Source of the DNA: Robiginitomaculum sp. | GTDB taxonomy: Bacteria > Pseudomonadota > Alphaproteobacteria > Caulobacterales > Maricaulaceae | DNA: 64,000 bases | Reading direction: 5' to 3' | NCBI GenBank assembly: GCA_015485155.1 | Contig: WFUF01000027.1 | Location: 124,001-188,000, forward strand | Part shown: one piece after another, positions 38,423-48,930 of the stretch | Position numbering within the stretch: position 1 is the stretch's first letter | How the letters are laid out: each line of letters begins with the position of its first letter | The notes under the pieces: model-generated | Database searches by the model: none | What the model saw: the letters and a program-made list of their open reading frames with translations, nothing else | What the model was told of the DNA's origin: nothing | Made by a program: the position numbers and the translations under genes

Positions 38423-39712
38423 TCATAATTTGGGCAGATGCTTTAGCGGGTCAACCGGCTTTACACCTTTGCGGGTTTCAAAATGCAATTGCGAAACGTC
38501 CACAGATCCACTGGATCCGGCAAGCGCTATCACCTGCCCTTGAGTAACTTCCGCGCCCTCAAGAACCTTGTTTGCCGAATTGTGAGCATAGGCAGTAACC
38601 CAGCCATTATTATGGCGGATAAGAATAAGACGTCCAAAATTTTTCAGTTCTGATCCCGAATAGATCACAGTTCCCGCACGAGCTGCCACCACCTCGGCCA
38701 TGGGGTCGGCGGCAATGTTAATTCCATCATTTCGCATGCCGCCTGCCTTTCCACCAAACCTGGATATTATTTTACCCTTTAACGGCCAGATGAAAGTAGA
38801 ATTTGATGCAGGTTTAAGAGGCTTGGAAACGGTCTTGGGAGCGACAGCCCCACCATTATTTGCCACAGGTTCTGCTGCCTTACTGGGCGCGGCCTTCCAT
38901 TTGCCGTCACTATCCCGGGCCAAAGCCGGTAAGACCAATATGGTATTAGGAGAAATTACAAATGGTTCTTCGATACCGTTAATATTTGCAAGCGATTGAA
39001 AATGAATGTTGTACTTTCTGGAAATAGCATAAAGCGTATCACCTTTTTGCACCCGATAATGCAATGGAGCAGGCAGTTTTAGAACCTGTCCCTTATTCAA
39101 GGCATAGGGCTTTTTCAATTTGTTCAGTTTTATAAGCGGCTCCAGAGCAACCTGGTATTTTTCGGAAAGGCTGAACAGGGTGTCACCGGATTTTATGATT
39201 ACACTTGCCGGACGATCCTTGGTTCTTACGATCTGCACCTGTTCTGCCTGTGAATTTAGCGTATCAACAGGAGGTGAAATGCTGCTCTGTTCTACGGTTT
39301 GTGGCGGGACAGTATCAATATCTGGGTTTAACTCAACAGGAGCCGGGCTTCCCGGTTCAACATCGAGCATATCCAGTTCTTCTTCAGTGGTTAATCCCTG
39401 ATCGATTGCCCCGGGTGAAACATCCTCAACAGGAGGCTTGGCTGTATCGGTGCCATTGCTGTAAGGCGCAGGCTCCACATCCAGCATATCCAATTCCTCA
39501 GCCTCACTTAAATTTTCGGTATTATCCGGTAATATTGCCTCATTAGAGTCAGCAACATGGAATTCAGGCAGGCTTGCCGGTGTTTGTGCCTTGGGAATTT
39601 CCGCAGCGCCAGTACTGCTGGCACCTTTATACTCCACAGGCGCCGGGCCGGCACCTGCCATACAGGCGGACAATGAAAGAGATATGCCCAGATATATCAA
39701 ATTGCGAATCAT
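38423..39712 (-). CDS. LysM and degenerate M23 domain lipoprotein, NlpD/DipM-like
   Basis: 429 aa. Lipoprotein signal MIRNLIYLGISLSLSAC with lipobox LSAC. A disordered region holds the motif EELDMLDVEP twice (about residues 72-81 and 113-122). Two LysM repeats follow (VIIKSGDTLFSLSEKYQV, HYRVQKGDTLYAISRKYNI), then a LytM/M23 domain. The usual HxGxD zinc motif reads NDGIN, so the His ligand is missing. Degenerate M23 proteins of this type activate amidases during cell separation. It lies beside pcm and surE, the usual nlpD neighbourhood. Confidence 0.88.
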   Translation of the reverse strand: MIRNLIYLGISLSLSACMAGAGPAPVEYKGASSTGAAEIPKAQTPASLPEFHVADSNEAILPDNTENLSEAEELDMLDVEPAPYSNGTDTAKPPVEDVSPGAIDQGLTTEEELDMLDVEPGSPAPVELNPDIDTVPPQTVEQSSISPPVDTLNSQAEQVQIVRTKDRPASVIIKSGDTLFSLSEKYQVALEPLIKLNKLKKPYALNKGQVLKLPAPLHYRVQKGDTLYAISRKYNIHFQSLANINGIEEPFVISPNTILVLPALARDSDGKWKAAPSKAAEPVANNGGAVAPKTVSKPLKPASNSTFIWPLKGKIISRFGGKAGGMRNDGINIAADPMAEVVAARAGTVIYSGSELKNFGRLILIRHNNGWVTAYAHNSANKVLEGAEVTQGQVIALAGSSGSVDVSQLHFETRKGVKPVDPLKHLPKL

Positions 39713-39793
39713 TTTGTCAGTTTGGTTAAAACAGGTTAATCAAAGTTTCGCAAAATCCGGCATTTTGAATGTTTTGCACATTAGAATCAGGCC

Positions 39794-40429
39794 CTACAGC
39801 GTTCGGGCAATTCCACGCAATAAAGGCACGAAACGCACTTTACCCAAAACCGTTTTATGAAACTCATCACCATCACGACGAAAAACCATCAGACGCTGGC
39901 GGCCGCTGGGGCCAATGGGTGCAACCAACAGGCCGGTATTACGCAATTGCGCCAGCAGGGCTTCCGGGACCTCTTCAGCCGCGGCCGTCATGATAATACG
40001 ATCAAAGCTGTCCTGCTCCGGCCATCCCATACTGCCATCACCAAGGCGCGGTACAATATTTTTTAGCTTTAGGGCTGCAAACCGCCGCTTTGCCTCTTCA
40101 AGTAATGTCCGATAACGCTCAATAGTATAGACCCGGCGCGACAGCTTGGACAGAATCGCACACTGATAACCGGAACCGGTGCCAATTTCCAACACCTTCT
40201 CCCTGCCTGTAAGACACAAGGCTTCGGTCATCTGCCCGACTACTACCGGCTGTGAAATAGTTTGGCCGCATGATATTGGCAGCGCGCGATCTTCCCATGC
40301 CTGTTCAATGAATTCCGGAGTAACGAACAGGTCACGGGCAGTGGTTTCAATAGCTGACAGCACCTCGTGATCACTGATCCCGGCTCCGCGCAAGGCCAAA
40401 ATAAGTTGTACGGTTTGATGATTTATCAA
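39794..40429 (-). CDS. pcm: Protein-L-isoaspartate O-methyltransferase
   Basis: 211 aa. It methylates damaged isoaspartyl residues so they can be repaired. Motif I, EIGTGSGYQCAILSKL, near residue 80 binds SAM; ISQPVVVGQMTEAL precedes it. The gene is 9 bp after surE, an association known in many bacteria. Confidence 0.94.
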   Translation of the reverse strand: MINHQTVQLILALRGAGISDHEVLSAIETTARDLFVTPEFIEQAWEDRALPISCGQTISQPVVVGQMTEALCLTGREKVLEIGTGSGYQCAILSKLSRRVYTIERYRTLLEEAKRRFAALKLKNIVPRLGDGSMGWPEQDSFDRIIMTAAAEEVPEALLAQLRNTGLLVAPIGPSGRQRLMVFRRDGDEFHKTVLGKVRFVPLLRGIARTL

Positions 40430-40438
40430 GTTGCAACC

Positions 40439-41215
40439 TTATGTAAAAACAGAATTAAGAGCCGCCAGGGTTTTGTAATGGGTCAAATCCATATGCAATG
40501 GAGTTATTGAAATGCGCTTGGCATATATTGAATGTAAATCCGTTCCTTCGGGTGGTGTTGAAAGCCTGCCATTGAACCCCAGCCAATGATATTCACGACC
40601 TCCGGGATCTTTGCGGCTGTGAATTTCAATTAAGTCCGCATCACGCTGGCCCATACGCGTTACCTCGACCCGCTCCACCTCATCCACAGGGCAATCAGGG
40701 AAATTGATATTGATAAGCACATCATCCGGCCACTTGGCTGCAAACAGTTTTTCCAACACCAAACCTGCGTGATGCTCTGCGGTTTCCCAATGAATGACAT
40801 CGTCCACGGTAAAGGGATAGGTTTGCGACAGGGCCACTGAGGGTATTCCCATTTCCATGCCCTGAATTGCCGCAGCTATGGTGCCTGACAGTGTAATGTG
40901 CTCGGCCAAGTTCTGCCCCTTATTCACCCCGGACAGCACCAGATCAGGACGTTTGCCCTCCACCAGTTCCAGCACTCCCATCATCACACTGTCTGTTGGC
41001 GTTCCAAAGACTGCAATATGCCGTTCATCTTGCCTATCAACCCGCAACGGATCACGAATAGACAGCGCCCTTGAGGCTGCTGATTGTTCGGTTGCCGGAG
41101 CGACCACCCATATATCATCAGAGAATTTACGAGCCACCCTCTCCAGCAGGGCAAGACCTGGAGCGTCAATGCCATCATCATTGGACAGCAAGATTCTTGG
41201 ATTCTTCGGGATCAT
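40439..41215 (-). CDS. surE: 5'-nucleotidase SurE
   Basis: 258 aa. Metal-dependent nucleoside monophosphate phosphatase. [14 protein letters not shown] (residues 7-20) carries the metal-binding Asp pair; [21 protein letters not shown] and [11 protein letters not shown] follow the family. It overlaps serS by 4 bp and runs on into pcm. Confidence 0.95.
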   Translation of the reverse strand: MIPKNPRILLSNDDGIDAPGLALLERVARKFSDDIWVVAPATEQSAASRALSIRDPLRVDRQDERHIAVFGTPTDSVMMGVLELVEGKRPDLVLSGVNKGQNLAEHITLSGTIAAAIQGMEMGIPSVALSQTYPFTVDDVIHWETAEHHAGLVLEKLFAAKWPDDVLININFPDCPVDEVERVEVTRMGQRDADLIEIHSRKDPGGREYHWLGFNGRLSTPPEGTDLHSIYAKRISITPLHMDLTHYKTLAALNSVFT

Positions 41216-42489
41216 TTACCAATTACCTTCTGTCCGCCCATATAAGGTTGCAAAACCGTGGGAATATTTATTGAGCCATCTTCATTCTGGTAATTTTCCA
41301 TTACTGCCAGCAAAGCCCGGCCGACGGCGATACCTGAGCCATTTAATGTATGCACAAACCGGATTTGTTTTTCGCCGGTAACCCGGCACCTGGCAGCCAT
41401 TCTTCGAGCCTGAAATTCACCACAATTAGATACCGAGCTAATCTCACGATAACAGTTTTGCGAAGGAAGCCAAACTTCCAGATCATGGGTTCTTCTTGCG
41501 CCAAACCCTGTATCACCAGCGCACAATAGCATAACCCGATAAGCCAGACCCAGTTCTTGTAAAATACTCTCAGCAGCTTTGGTCATGCGATCATGCTCGG
41601 CGGCCGATTGTTCGGGCGCACAGATACTGACCATTTCCACTTTCATGAACTGATGCATTCGGATCAATCCACGTGTGTCTTTACCGGCAGATCCTGCCTC
41701 GGAACGAAAACACGGCGTATAGGCACAAAACCTGTGTGGCAGGCTGGCTTCGTCGGCAATACTTTCACGAGCCATATTGGTCAATGAAACCTCGGCAGTA
41801 GGTATAAGCCAGTGACCAGACGTGGTTTTGAACAGATCATCGGCGAATTTTGGCAGATTATTGGTGCCGATCAGGGCATTGTCACGAACCAGTAAAGGCG
41901 GTGACACCTCGGTAAAGCCATTCTTAAAAACCTGCACATCCAACATAAAACCAGCCAAAGCACGCTCTAGTCTGGCCAGATCACCTTTTAGAAATGCAAA
42001 TCTTGATCCTGATATTTTTGCTGCTGTCTCAAAGTCCAGCATGCCAAGAGCTTCGCCTAATTCAGTATGATCTTTTACCGCAAAATCAAATTTCGCGGGC
42101 TCACCAACCTTCCATAATTCCTGATTATCTGCTTCATCAGCGCCATCTGGAACGTCATCAGCCAATATGTTTGGAAGCGACAACAGCGCATCTCTTAAAG
42201 CCCGCTCTGACTGGTTGACCGCTTCTGCCTGCGCGCCGTTTTCGGCTTTCATTGTTGCCACCAGTTCACGCAGACGCATAAATTCTGCCTCATCACCTTT
42301 GGCTTTGGCCATGCCAATCTGTTTTGAGGCCGCATTGCGAGCGGTTTCTGCTGCCTGGCGCGTGGCAATTGCCTGCCGGCGCTGCTCATCCAGCTCCAGC
42401 AATTTAGCTGCCTGTGGCGGCAAGCCCCTTTTTGCCATAGCCTTGTCAAAATGCTCTGGATTTTCACGAATGGTTTTTATGTCGTGCAT
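41212..42489 (-). CDS. serS: Seryl-tRNA synthetase
   Basis: 425 aa. N-terminal coiled-coil arm (residues 25-100) that grips tRNA-Ser, then the class II core: motif 2 [21 protein letters not shown] near residue 260 and motif 3 [18 protein letters not shown] near 390. First gene of the serS-surE-pcm run. Confidence 0.96.
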   Translation of the reverse strand: MHDIKTIRENPEHFDKAMAKRGLPPQAAKLLELDEQRRQAIATRQAAETARNAASKQIGMAKAKGDEAEFMRLRELVATMKAENGAQAEAVNQSERALRDALLSLPNILADDVPDGADEADNQELWKVGEPAKFDFAVKDHTELGEALGMLDFETAAKISGSRFAFLKGDLARLERALAGFMLDVQVFKNGFTEVSPPLLVRDNALIGTNNLPKFADDLFKTTSGHWLIPTAEVSLTNMARESIADEASLPHRFCAYTPCFRSEAGSAGKDTRGLIRMHQFMKVEMVSICAPEQSAAEHDRMTKAAESILQELGLAYRVMLLCAGDTGFGARRTHDLEVWLPSQNCYREISSVSNCGEFQARRMAARCRVTGEKQIRFVHTLNGSGIAVGRALLAVMENYQNEDGSINIPTVLQPYMGGQKVIGK

Positions 42490-42713
42490 AATATCGCCCG
42501 TTTTTAATATAATCAGCCGGGTTTACGTTTGCCCTTGGCTCTTGTCCAGATGCCATATCCTGCAAAATCAACCATGATCATCAAATCAAAAGATTTTTAT
42601 CAGCAAATACCCATTTGGTCTTGACCTGTAAGCCAAGATGGTCGGTTGGCAAATTCAAAAATTCCTGTCAGGTTCTTAAGAAAACAAGCAGGCAAATTCC
42701 AGGGGGATATCAT

Positions 42714-42989
42714 ATGGCAGATGAAAGCAACCCAGTAACAGATACCTATTGGCAGGCAAATTTGCGATTACTGGCATTCTTGCTGAGCATCTGGTTCACG
42801 GTTTCTTTTGGCTTTGGCATTTTTTTGCGTGAGTTTCTTGATCAGTGGACTTTGGGAGGGGCGCCGCTTGGTTTCTGGTTTGCCCAGCAAGGTTCAATCT
42901 ATGTGTTTGTGGTACTTATTTTTGTCTATTCATGGCAAATGAATCGCCTGGAAAAGAAAATGGCGGCGGAGTCTTCGGACGATGAGTGA
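42714..42989 (+). CDS. DUF4212 small subunit of sodium/solute symporter
   Basis: 91 aa from the ATG at 42714, after a GGGGG ribosome binding site; the frame open from 42615 has no family match before it. Two membrane helices: LLAFLLSIWFTVSFGFGIF and YVFVVLIFVYSWQM, with FWFAQQGSIYVF between, the DUF4212 signature. These small proteins are always coupled to the VC_2705-type symporter, here overlapping by 8 bp. Confidence 0.92.
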   Translation: MADESNPVTDTYWQANLRLLAFLLSIWFTVSFGFGIFLREFLDQWTLGGAPLGFWFAQQGSIYVFVVLIFVYSWQMNRLEKKMAAESSDDE

Positions 42990-44670
42990 GATACAAGTAT
43001 GGACATGGGGTTTTGTCATTCTCACATTCTGCGCTTATATCGGTATTGCTATATGGGCGCGTGCAGCAACAACCGGAGAATTTTACGTAGCCGGACAACA
43101 TGTGCCACCAGTGCTAAACGGTATGGCAACGGCCGCTGACTGGATGTCTGCGGCCAGCTTTATTTCCATGGCCGGAATTATTGCATTTATTGGCTATGAT
43201 GGCTCGGTATACTTGATGGGCTGGACTGGCGGCTATGTGTTGCTGGCGCTGCTATTGGCCCCTTATTTACGCAAGTTCGGCAAATTTACCGTGCCGGACT
43301 TTATTGGTGATCGTTATTATTCAGACCTTGCCCGTGTGGTTGCGGTCATCTGTGCGATTTTTGTGTCTTTCACCTATATTGCCGGGCAAATGCGCGGGGT
43401 TGGCATTGTCTTTTCCAGATTTTTGGAAATTGACGTGGAACTGGGTGTAATACTAGGCATGGCAATTGTGTTTTTCTATGCGGTTCTTGGCGGTATGAAA
43501 GGCATTACCTACACCCAGATTGCACAATTTTGCGTATTGATCTTCGCCTATCTGGTTCCGGCAATTTTTATTTCCATTTTGATAACTGATACACCGATAC
43601 CACAATTGGGATTACTGGGTAACACCGGAGGCGAGCCTTTATTGACAAAACTGGATAATCTAACCCGTGAGCTTGGATTTACACCATATTTATCGGGCAG
43701 CAAATCCATGATTGACATGACCGCAATCACTTTGGCTCTGATGGTGGGAACTGCCGGGCTTCCTCATGTTATAATCCGTTTTTTCACAGTGCCAAAAGTC
43801 TCCGATGCCAGAATTTCCGCAGGCTGGGCACTGATTTTCATTGCCCTGCTTTATAGCACGGCCCCGGCGGTTGCAGCATTTGCCCGGCTTAATTTCATCG
43901 AAACCGTAAATGGCTCGGTCTACGAGCCGGCGCAGGCAAAAGCCGAAGAAAAAGCAACTCCAGACTGGTTTCATAACTGGCAAAAGACCGGACTGCTTCA
44001 CTGGAATGACAAGAACCAGGACGGCAGACTTGATTATAATGGTGGCGAGCATAACGAGGTCGAAGTAAACCGCGATATTATGGTGCTGGCCAATCCCGAA
44101 ATAGCCAATCTGCCACCCTGGGTGATTGCGCTGGTTGCTGCTGGAGGGCTGGCCGCAGCGCTTTCTACGGCTGCCGGGTTATTATTGGTGATTTCCTCAT
44201 CGGTTTCCCATGATCTGGCCAAAAGGGTATTATTCAAAAACCTTAGCGACAAGAAAGAACTGCTGATTGCCCGAATAGCAGCAATTGCCGCAATAATGGC
44301 GGCGGGCTATTTGGGCATAAATCCGCCGGGATTTGTGGCGCAAGTGGTGGCCTTTGCCTTTGGGCTGGCCGCAGCCAGTTTTTTCCCGGTTATTGTACTT
44401 GGCATTTTTACCAAAACCGCCAATAGCTGGGGGGCGATTTGCGGCATGTTAGGTGGCATTGGCTTTACCATGGCCTATATTATCTGGTTCAAATTTATTG
44501 AGCCTGATGCCAATACTCCTGAAAACTGGTTATGGGGTATTTCTCCTGAAGGAATTGGTGTTGTTGGTATGGTGATCAATTTTGCGCTGGTGATTATTGT
44601 CTCCAGATTAACGGCTCCGCCGCCAGAGAATGTGCGCGATATGGTACAAATGATCCGGCATCCGGAATAA
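42982..44670 (+). CDS. Sodium:solute symporter, VC_2705/acetate-type
   Basis: 562 aa, about 13 membrane helices. AADWMSAASFISMAGIIAFIGYDG near residue 51 and AGLPHVIIRFF near 255 belong to the solute:sodium symporter family. Between helices there is a large soluble insert (about 315-370) that contains DKNQDGRLDY, an EF-hand-like calcium loop. Related two-subunit systems move acetate or similar short acids. Substrate here is not known. Co-translated with DUF4212 gene. Confidence 0.9.
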   Translation: MSEIQVWTWGFVILTFCAYIGIAIWARAATTGEFYVAGQHVPPVLNGMATAADWMSAASFISMAGIIAFIGYDGSVYLMGWTGGYVLLALLLAPYLRKFGKFTVPDFIGDRYYSDLARVVAVICAIFVSFTYIAGQMRGVGIVFSRFLEIDVELGVILGMAIVFFYAVLGGMKGITYTQIAQFCVLIFAYLVPAIFISILITDTPIPQLGLLGNTGGEPLLTKLDNLTRELGFTPYLSGSKSMIDMTAITLALMVGTAGLPHVIIRFFTVPKVSDARISAGWALIFIALLYSTAPAVAAFARLNFIETVNGSVYEPAQAKAEEKATPDWFHNWQKTGLLHWNDKNQDGRLDYNGGEHNEVEVNRDIMVLANPEIANLPPWVIALVAAGGLAAALSTAAGLLLVISSSVSHDLAKRVLFKNLSDKKELLIARIAAIAAIMAAGYLGINPPGFVAQVVAFAFGLAAASFFPVIVLGIFTKTANSWGAICGMLGGIGFTMAYIIWFKFIEPDANTPENWLWGISPEGIGVVGMVINFALVIIVSRLTAPPPENVRDMVQMIRHPE

Positions 44671-44770
44671 CTGCATCATTTTGTGCGACAAGTGCGTAAA
44701 ACCGTTGGCAATGTCATCCATTTCAGGCACAACACATAAAATATAATTCAAAAAGGACACCTGTGGGCTA

Positions 44771-46759
44771 ATGGCTGCAGAAATTGGAAACTTTACCCTG
44801 ATCCTGGCGTTCCTGATGGCGATCGTGCAAAGCGTGGTGCCAATGATCGGAGCAAAAACCAACAATGTTCGCCTTATGCTGGTGGCGGATACCACTGCTC
44901 TTGGACAATTGATATTTATTGTTATTGCGTTTTTTGCCCTGACGCTGGTTTTTGTCAATTCGGACTTTTCGGTAAAGCTGGTGGCTCTGCACTCTCATTC
45001 CCTAAAGCCGCTTTTGTATAAAATATCCGGGGTATGGGGCAATCACGAAGGCTCGATTTTGCTGTGGGTGGTGATGCTGTGCCTGTATGGGGCTGCAGTA
45101 CCCATATTCGGTCAGGCTCTGCCGGTTCGGCTAAAGGCCATGGCCCTTGGTGTACAAGGCATGGTCGGCACCGGCTTTATCGGGTTTATCCTGTTTACCT
45201 CAAACCCGTTTGAGCGGCTGGCCAACCCTCCTGCTGATGGCAGCGGACTTAACCCCTTATTACAGGATCCGGGACTGGCATTGCATCCGCCGTTTTTATA
45301 TCTGGGCTATGTGGGTTTTTCCATGGCATTTTCGTTTTCGGTTGCTGCCCTGCTTGATGGAAAAGTAGATGCACTTTGGGCCAGATGGCTAAGACCATGG
45401 GTATTGTCCGCATGGTCGTTTTTGACCATAGGCATATCAATCGGGAGCCTGTGGGCCTATTATGAACTTGGCTGGGGTGGCTGGTGGTTCTGGGATCCGG
45501 TGGAAAACGCATCGCTTCTGCCATGGCTGGCAGCTACCGCCCTGTTGCACTGTACCTTGGTAGTTGAACGCAGGCATGCGCTGGTTAACTGGACGATCAT
45601 GCTTGGAATTTTGACCTTTTCCCTAAGCCTGATTGGAACATTTCTGGTTCGCTCCGGAGTGCTGACCTCGGTACATGCCTTTGCAACGGATCCTGAGCGC
45701 GGCGTTTATATTTTATTGATGCTAATGCTGGCATCTGGCGGAGCGCTTACCTTGTATTCATTGCGTTCAGGCTCGCTTCGGATTGGCAATGGCTTTAACC
45801 TGCTTAGCAAGGAAGCCGGTCTTACTGTCAATAATATTTTATTGGTCTGCGCCACTGCTGTGGTCTTTTTAGGCACGTTTTATCCCTTGCTTATTGATCT
45901 GATGAGCAATGACAAGATCACCGTCGGCCCGCCATTTTTCAACTTGTATTTCGGAGTAATTTTTGGACTTATCATCCTGTTCATGGGCATCGGGCCATTA
46001 CTGAAATGGCGCAGTGATAACTGGCAAAGCATTGCCCGCCCCATAGGTTTCTTGCTGGCGGGAAGTTTTTTGCTTGTTATTGGCTTCTTGTTGTTTGGCC
46101 TATCGGTATTAGGCGGAGTTGGGCTGGCACTGGCGTTTTGGCTGTTTTTTGGAACCTTGATAAGCTATGGTCGCAAAATTCGTCTTGGGCGCCAGAGCCT
46201 GTCACAAAGCTGGCAATTGGCAAAACGATTGCCCGCAGGAGTATACGGGTTTCTTCTCGCTCATATCGGGGTGGCGGTAATGGTGGTAGGTGTCACCAGC
46301 ATGGGGGTCTGGTCACAGGAAACCATTTTGATGATGCGCATCAATCAACAGGCAAGCCTTGGCGGTTATACCGTTGAGCTGCAAAAAGTGGTTGAACAAA
46401 AAGGTGCCAATTATACGGCTGAAACGGCTGTATTTAATATATCAAAGCAGGGGCGCGTATTGGGCAGCACATCCTCTGAGCGCCGGTTTTACCCGGTACG
46501 TGGCATGCAGACCACCGAAGCTGGAATTTATGTCCGACCAAGCCATAACTTATATCTGGCCATTGGCGAAGGCGATGAACAAAGAGGCTGGGCGGTACGG
46601 ATTTATTTTCACCCCTTCGTTAGCTGGATCTGGATTGGCTCGTTATTCATGGCTTTTGGCGGATTTGTTGCCCTTGCTGATCGAAGATTGCGCCTGCCCA
46701 AATTAGAACCATCCCGGCCAGCATCTGATCAATCAGGAAAGATGGAGCCTGCACAATGA
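44771..46759 (+). CDS. ccmF: Cytochrome c-type biogenesis protein CcmF
   Basis: 662 aa, around 15 membrane helices. The tryptophan-rich WWD motif GWGGWWFWDPVENAS near residue 240 and HPPFLYLGYVG near 175 are diagnostic. With CcmH it forms the haem lyase that attaches haem to apocytochrome c. First of four overlapping genes; ccmE, often found before ccmF, is not here. Confidence 0.96.
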   Translation: MAAEIGNFTLILAFLMAIVQSVVPMIGAKTNNVRLMLVADTTALGQLIFIVIAFFALTLVFVNSDFSVKLVALHSHSLKPLLYKISGVWGNHEGSILLWVVMLCLYGAAVPIFGQALPVRLKAMALGVQGMVGTGFIGFILFTSNPFERLANPPADGSGLNPLLQDPGLALHPPFLYLGYVGFSMAFSFSVAALLDGKVDALWARWLRPWVLSAWSFLTIGISIGSLWAYYELGWGGWWFWDPVENASLLPWLAATALLHCTLVVERRHALVNWTIMLGILTFSLSLIGTFLVRSGVLTSVHAFATDPERGVYILLMLMLASGGALTLYSLRSGSLRIGNGFNLLSKEAGLTVNNILLVCATAVVFLGTFYPLLIDLMSNDKITVGPPFFNLYFGVIFGLIILFMGIGPLLKWRSDNWQSIARPIGFLLAGSFLLVIGFLLFGLSVLGGVGLALAFWLFFGTLISYGRKIRLGRQSLSQSWQLAKRLPAGVYGFLLAHIGVAVMVVGVTSMGVWSQETILMMRINQQASLGGYTVELQKVVEQKGANYTAETAVFNISKQGRVLGSTSSERRFYPVRGMQTTEAGIYVRPSHNLYLAIGEGDEQRGWAVRIYFHPFVSWIWIGSLFMAFGGFVALADRRLRLPKLEPSRPASDQSGKMEPAQ

Positions 46760-47295
46760 AAATACAGCCTATCAAATTTTTGCCGGTTATTATCCTGCTT
46801 GGCATTGGCATCGCTTTTGCGTTTGGGCTGCGCAATGATCCAAGTAAACTTGCCTCAACCATGATTAACAAGCCATGGCCGGATTTTACGCTGGAGCGGG
46901 TGATTGCAGATCAGCCAGCCTTCAGCCGGGAGGATCTGCACGGCAAGATTTCTTTAGTTAATGTATTTGGCTCATGGTGCGCAGCTTGTGTACAGGAACA
47001 CCCGATGCTGATGCGCCTTGCCAATCGCGAAGGGGTGATCATCTATGGCATTGACTGGCGCGATACCGCAGAGGCCGGATCTGCATGGCTGGAAAAATAT
47101 GGCAACCCCTATCGCAAGGTGGGACTGGATGCCAATAGTCGTCTGGCTATTGATTTGGGAGTAACTGGCGCTCCGGAAACCTTTTTAGTCGACAAAAACG
47201 CTCAAATCCGCTTCAAGGTCGTGGGGCCCATTGATGAAAAAATCTGGACAGAGCAATTAAAACCCATGATCCAGTTATTGCAAAACGAAACATGA
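46756..47295 (+). CDS. ccmG: Thiol:disulfide interchange protein CcmG/DsbE
   Basis: 179 aa. N-terminal membrane anchor (10-26), then a periplasmic thioredoxin fold with active site GSWCAACVQEHP near residue 74 and the cis-Pro motif GVTGAPETFLVD. It reduces the haem-binding cysteines of apocytochrome c. Overlaps ccmF and ccmH by 4 bp each. Confidence 0.95.
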   Translation: MKIQPIKFLPVIILLGIGIAFAFGLRNDPSKLASTMINKPWPDFTLERVIADQPAFSREDLHGKISLVNVFGSWCAACVQEHPMLMRLANREGVIIYGIDWRDTAEAGSAWLEKYGNPYRKVGLDANSRLAIDLGVTGAPETFLVDKNAQIRFKVVGPIDEKIWTEQLKPMIQLLQNET

Positions 47296-47765
47296 AAAAC
47301 CAACTAACAGTTATTTTGGCAATTCTGCTGTTCTTTGGGACTGCAGGTTTTTCATTTGCAGTTAAGCCAGGTGAACAATTATCTGATCCGAAGCTGGAAC
47401 AACGCGCCCGCACCATTAGCAAGGGCCTGCGCTGTGTGGTCTGTCAAAATCAGTCAATTGACGATTCTGATGCGGAACTGGCAGGCGATATGCGCAAGCT
47501 GGTGCGTGAGAGAATACTTGCTGGTGACAGCGATCAGCAGGTTAAGGACTTTATGGTGGAGCGCTATGGCAATTTTGTCTTGATGAAGCCGCCATTGGCC
47601 GTCAACACTTTGGGGCTGTGGTTGTCTCCAGTGCTGTTTATCCTGATCGGAGTCGGCTTGTTCTGGCATGTTTCCAGACGAAAACCACAAACCAAAAAAC
47701 CAATTGATACTGATGAAACCGAACACAGGCTTGAAGAAGTCTTAAACAAAATGAAAAAGAATTGA
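47292..47765 (+). CDS. ccmH: Cytochrome c-type biogenesis protein CcmH (CcmL)
   Basis: 157 aa. Signal peptide, then GLRCVVCQNQSIDDSDAELA with the redox CxxC near residue 46, RERILAGDSDQQVKDFMVERYG, and one C-terminal membrane helix (about 105-125). It takes part in haem ligation with CcmF. It lies 1 bp before the CcmI-type gene. Confidence 0.95.
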   Translation: MKNQLTVILAILLFFGTAGFSFAVKPGEQLSDPKLEQRARTISKGLRCVVCQNQSIDDSDAELAGDMRKLVRERILAGDSDQQVKDFMVERYGNFVLMKPPLAVNTLGLWLSPVLFILIGVGLFWHVSRRKPQTKKPIDTDETEHRLEEVLNKMKKN

Positions 47766-47766
47766 T

Positions 47767-48909
47767 ATGTTGTGGATTGCAATTGCCCTTTTCCTGTGCG
47801 CGGCCATTTTGTTGCTTGCTTTGCCATTCTACCGTAATCATGACCGCCAAAGCCGTCAGCAAATGCTGGCATTGAAGCAAAATCTGCAAACTATTGATAT
47901 GGATGAGAAATCTCAGGATATATCAAAATCTGAAGCGGAAAAACAGCGCAAGGATACCGCGCGACGGATTATTGCCATGGAAGAACAGGGTTTGGTGACA
48001 AGAGGCCCAGATAAGGTTGATCGGACTATTTTTATATCATTGGCTGCGATGATTATTATTGGCGCCTTTGGTCTTTATGCCCTGCTTGGCTCCCCGCAAT
48101 TAGCAAGCCCTGCCCCGACAATTGCCCAGCCTGCTCCTCCTTCGGAATTTGAAGATGCAATAGTCCGTCTGGTAGCCCATCTTGATGAAAACCCTTCTGA
48201 CGGCGAGGCCTGGCGATTACTGGCATGGTCGCTGACACAGGTTAACCGGCTGGAAGAAGCCAAAACCGCTTATGAAAAAGCCATTGCCATTGACCCGAAC
48301 AGTGCCGAGGCTTTTTCCGGCTATGGCGAATTACTGGCATTGCGCGCCAATGGACAAATAACTGAACAGGCGCAGCAGGCATTAAGCAAAGCCCTTGAAC
48401 TAAACCCTATGGACGCTCGCGCCGGTTATTACAGCGCAATTGCCAAGCGCCAAAGCGGTGATAATGAGGCAGCCCTTAACATCTGGATCAAAATGCTTAA
48501 AAATGCCCCGGATGATGCCAAATGGCGGGCGGGCTTGCTGCAAGAAGCCAAAGACCTTGCCACAGAAATCGGCGTTCCGTTTCCTGATGATTTGGAGGCA
48601 AAAGCCCCCAAAGGCCCCAGTGCCGAGCAGATCATAGCCGCAAACAATATGAGCCCAGAACAGCAACAGGACATGATTGATGCAATGATCAATCGTCTTG
48701 AGCAAAGACTGGCGCAAAACCCTGACGATTTGCAAGGTTGGCAACAATTGATACGCTCGCACATGGCGCAAGGTAATACCAACAAGGCCAAAGATGCTCT
48801 TGCTAAAGCCATAAGCGCATTTAAGGACGACACTAGGGCCCTGGCAGAATTAAACCAGTTGGCCAATTCACTACAAATATTCAGCCATAAACCAGCCGCA
48901 GAACAATAG
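47767..48909 (+). CDS. ccmI: CcmI/CycH-type TPR protein of cytochrome c maturation
   Basis: 380 aa. N-terminal helix pair in the membrane (1-20 and about 85-105), then TPR repeats (AWRLLAWSLTQVNRLEEAKTAYEKAIAIDPNS near 155). CcmI binds the C-terminus of apocytochromes and hands them to CcmF/H. A later stretch repeats a RLEQRLAQNPDDLQGWQQLIRSH unit. Last gene of the ccm run; the accessory island begins right after it. Confidence 0.9.
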   Translation: MLWIAIALFLCAAILLLALPFYRNHDRQSRQQMLALKQNLQTIDMDEKSQDISKSEAEKQRKDTARRIIAMEEQGLVTRGPDKVDRTIFISLAAMIIIGAFGLYALLGSPQLASPAPTIAQPAPPSEFEDAIVRLVAHLDENPSDGEAWRLLAWSLTQVNRLEEAKTAYEKAIAIDPNSAEAFSGYGELLALRANGQITEQAQQALSKALELNPMDARAGYYSAIAKRQSGDNEAALNIWIKMLKNAPDDAKWRAGLLQEAKDLATEIGVPFPDDLEAKAPKGPSAEQIIAANNMSPEQQQDMIDAMINRLEQRLAQNPDDLQGWQQLIRSHMAQGNTNKAKDALAKAISAFKDDTRALAELNQLANSLQIFSHKPAAEQ

Positions 48910-48930
48910 CCTTAAGAACCACAGGCATAA

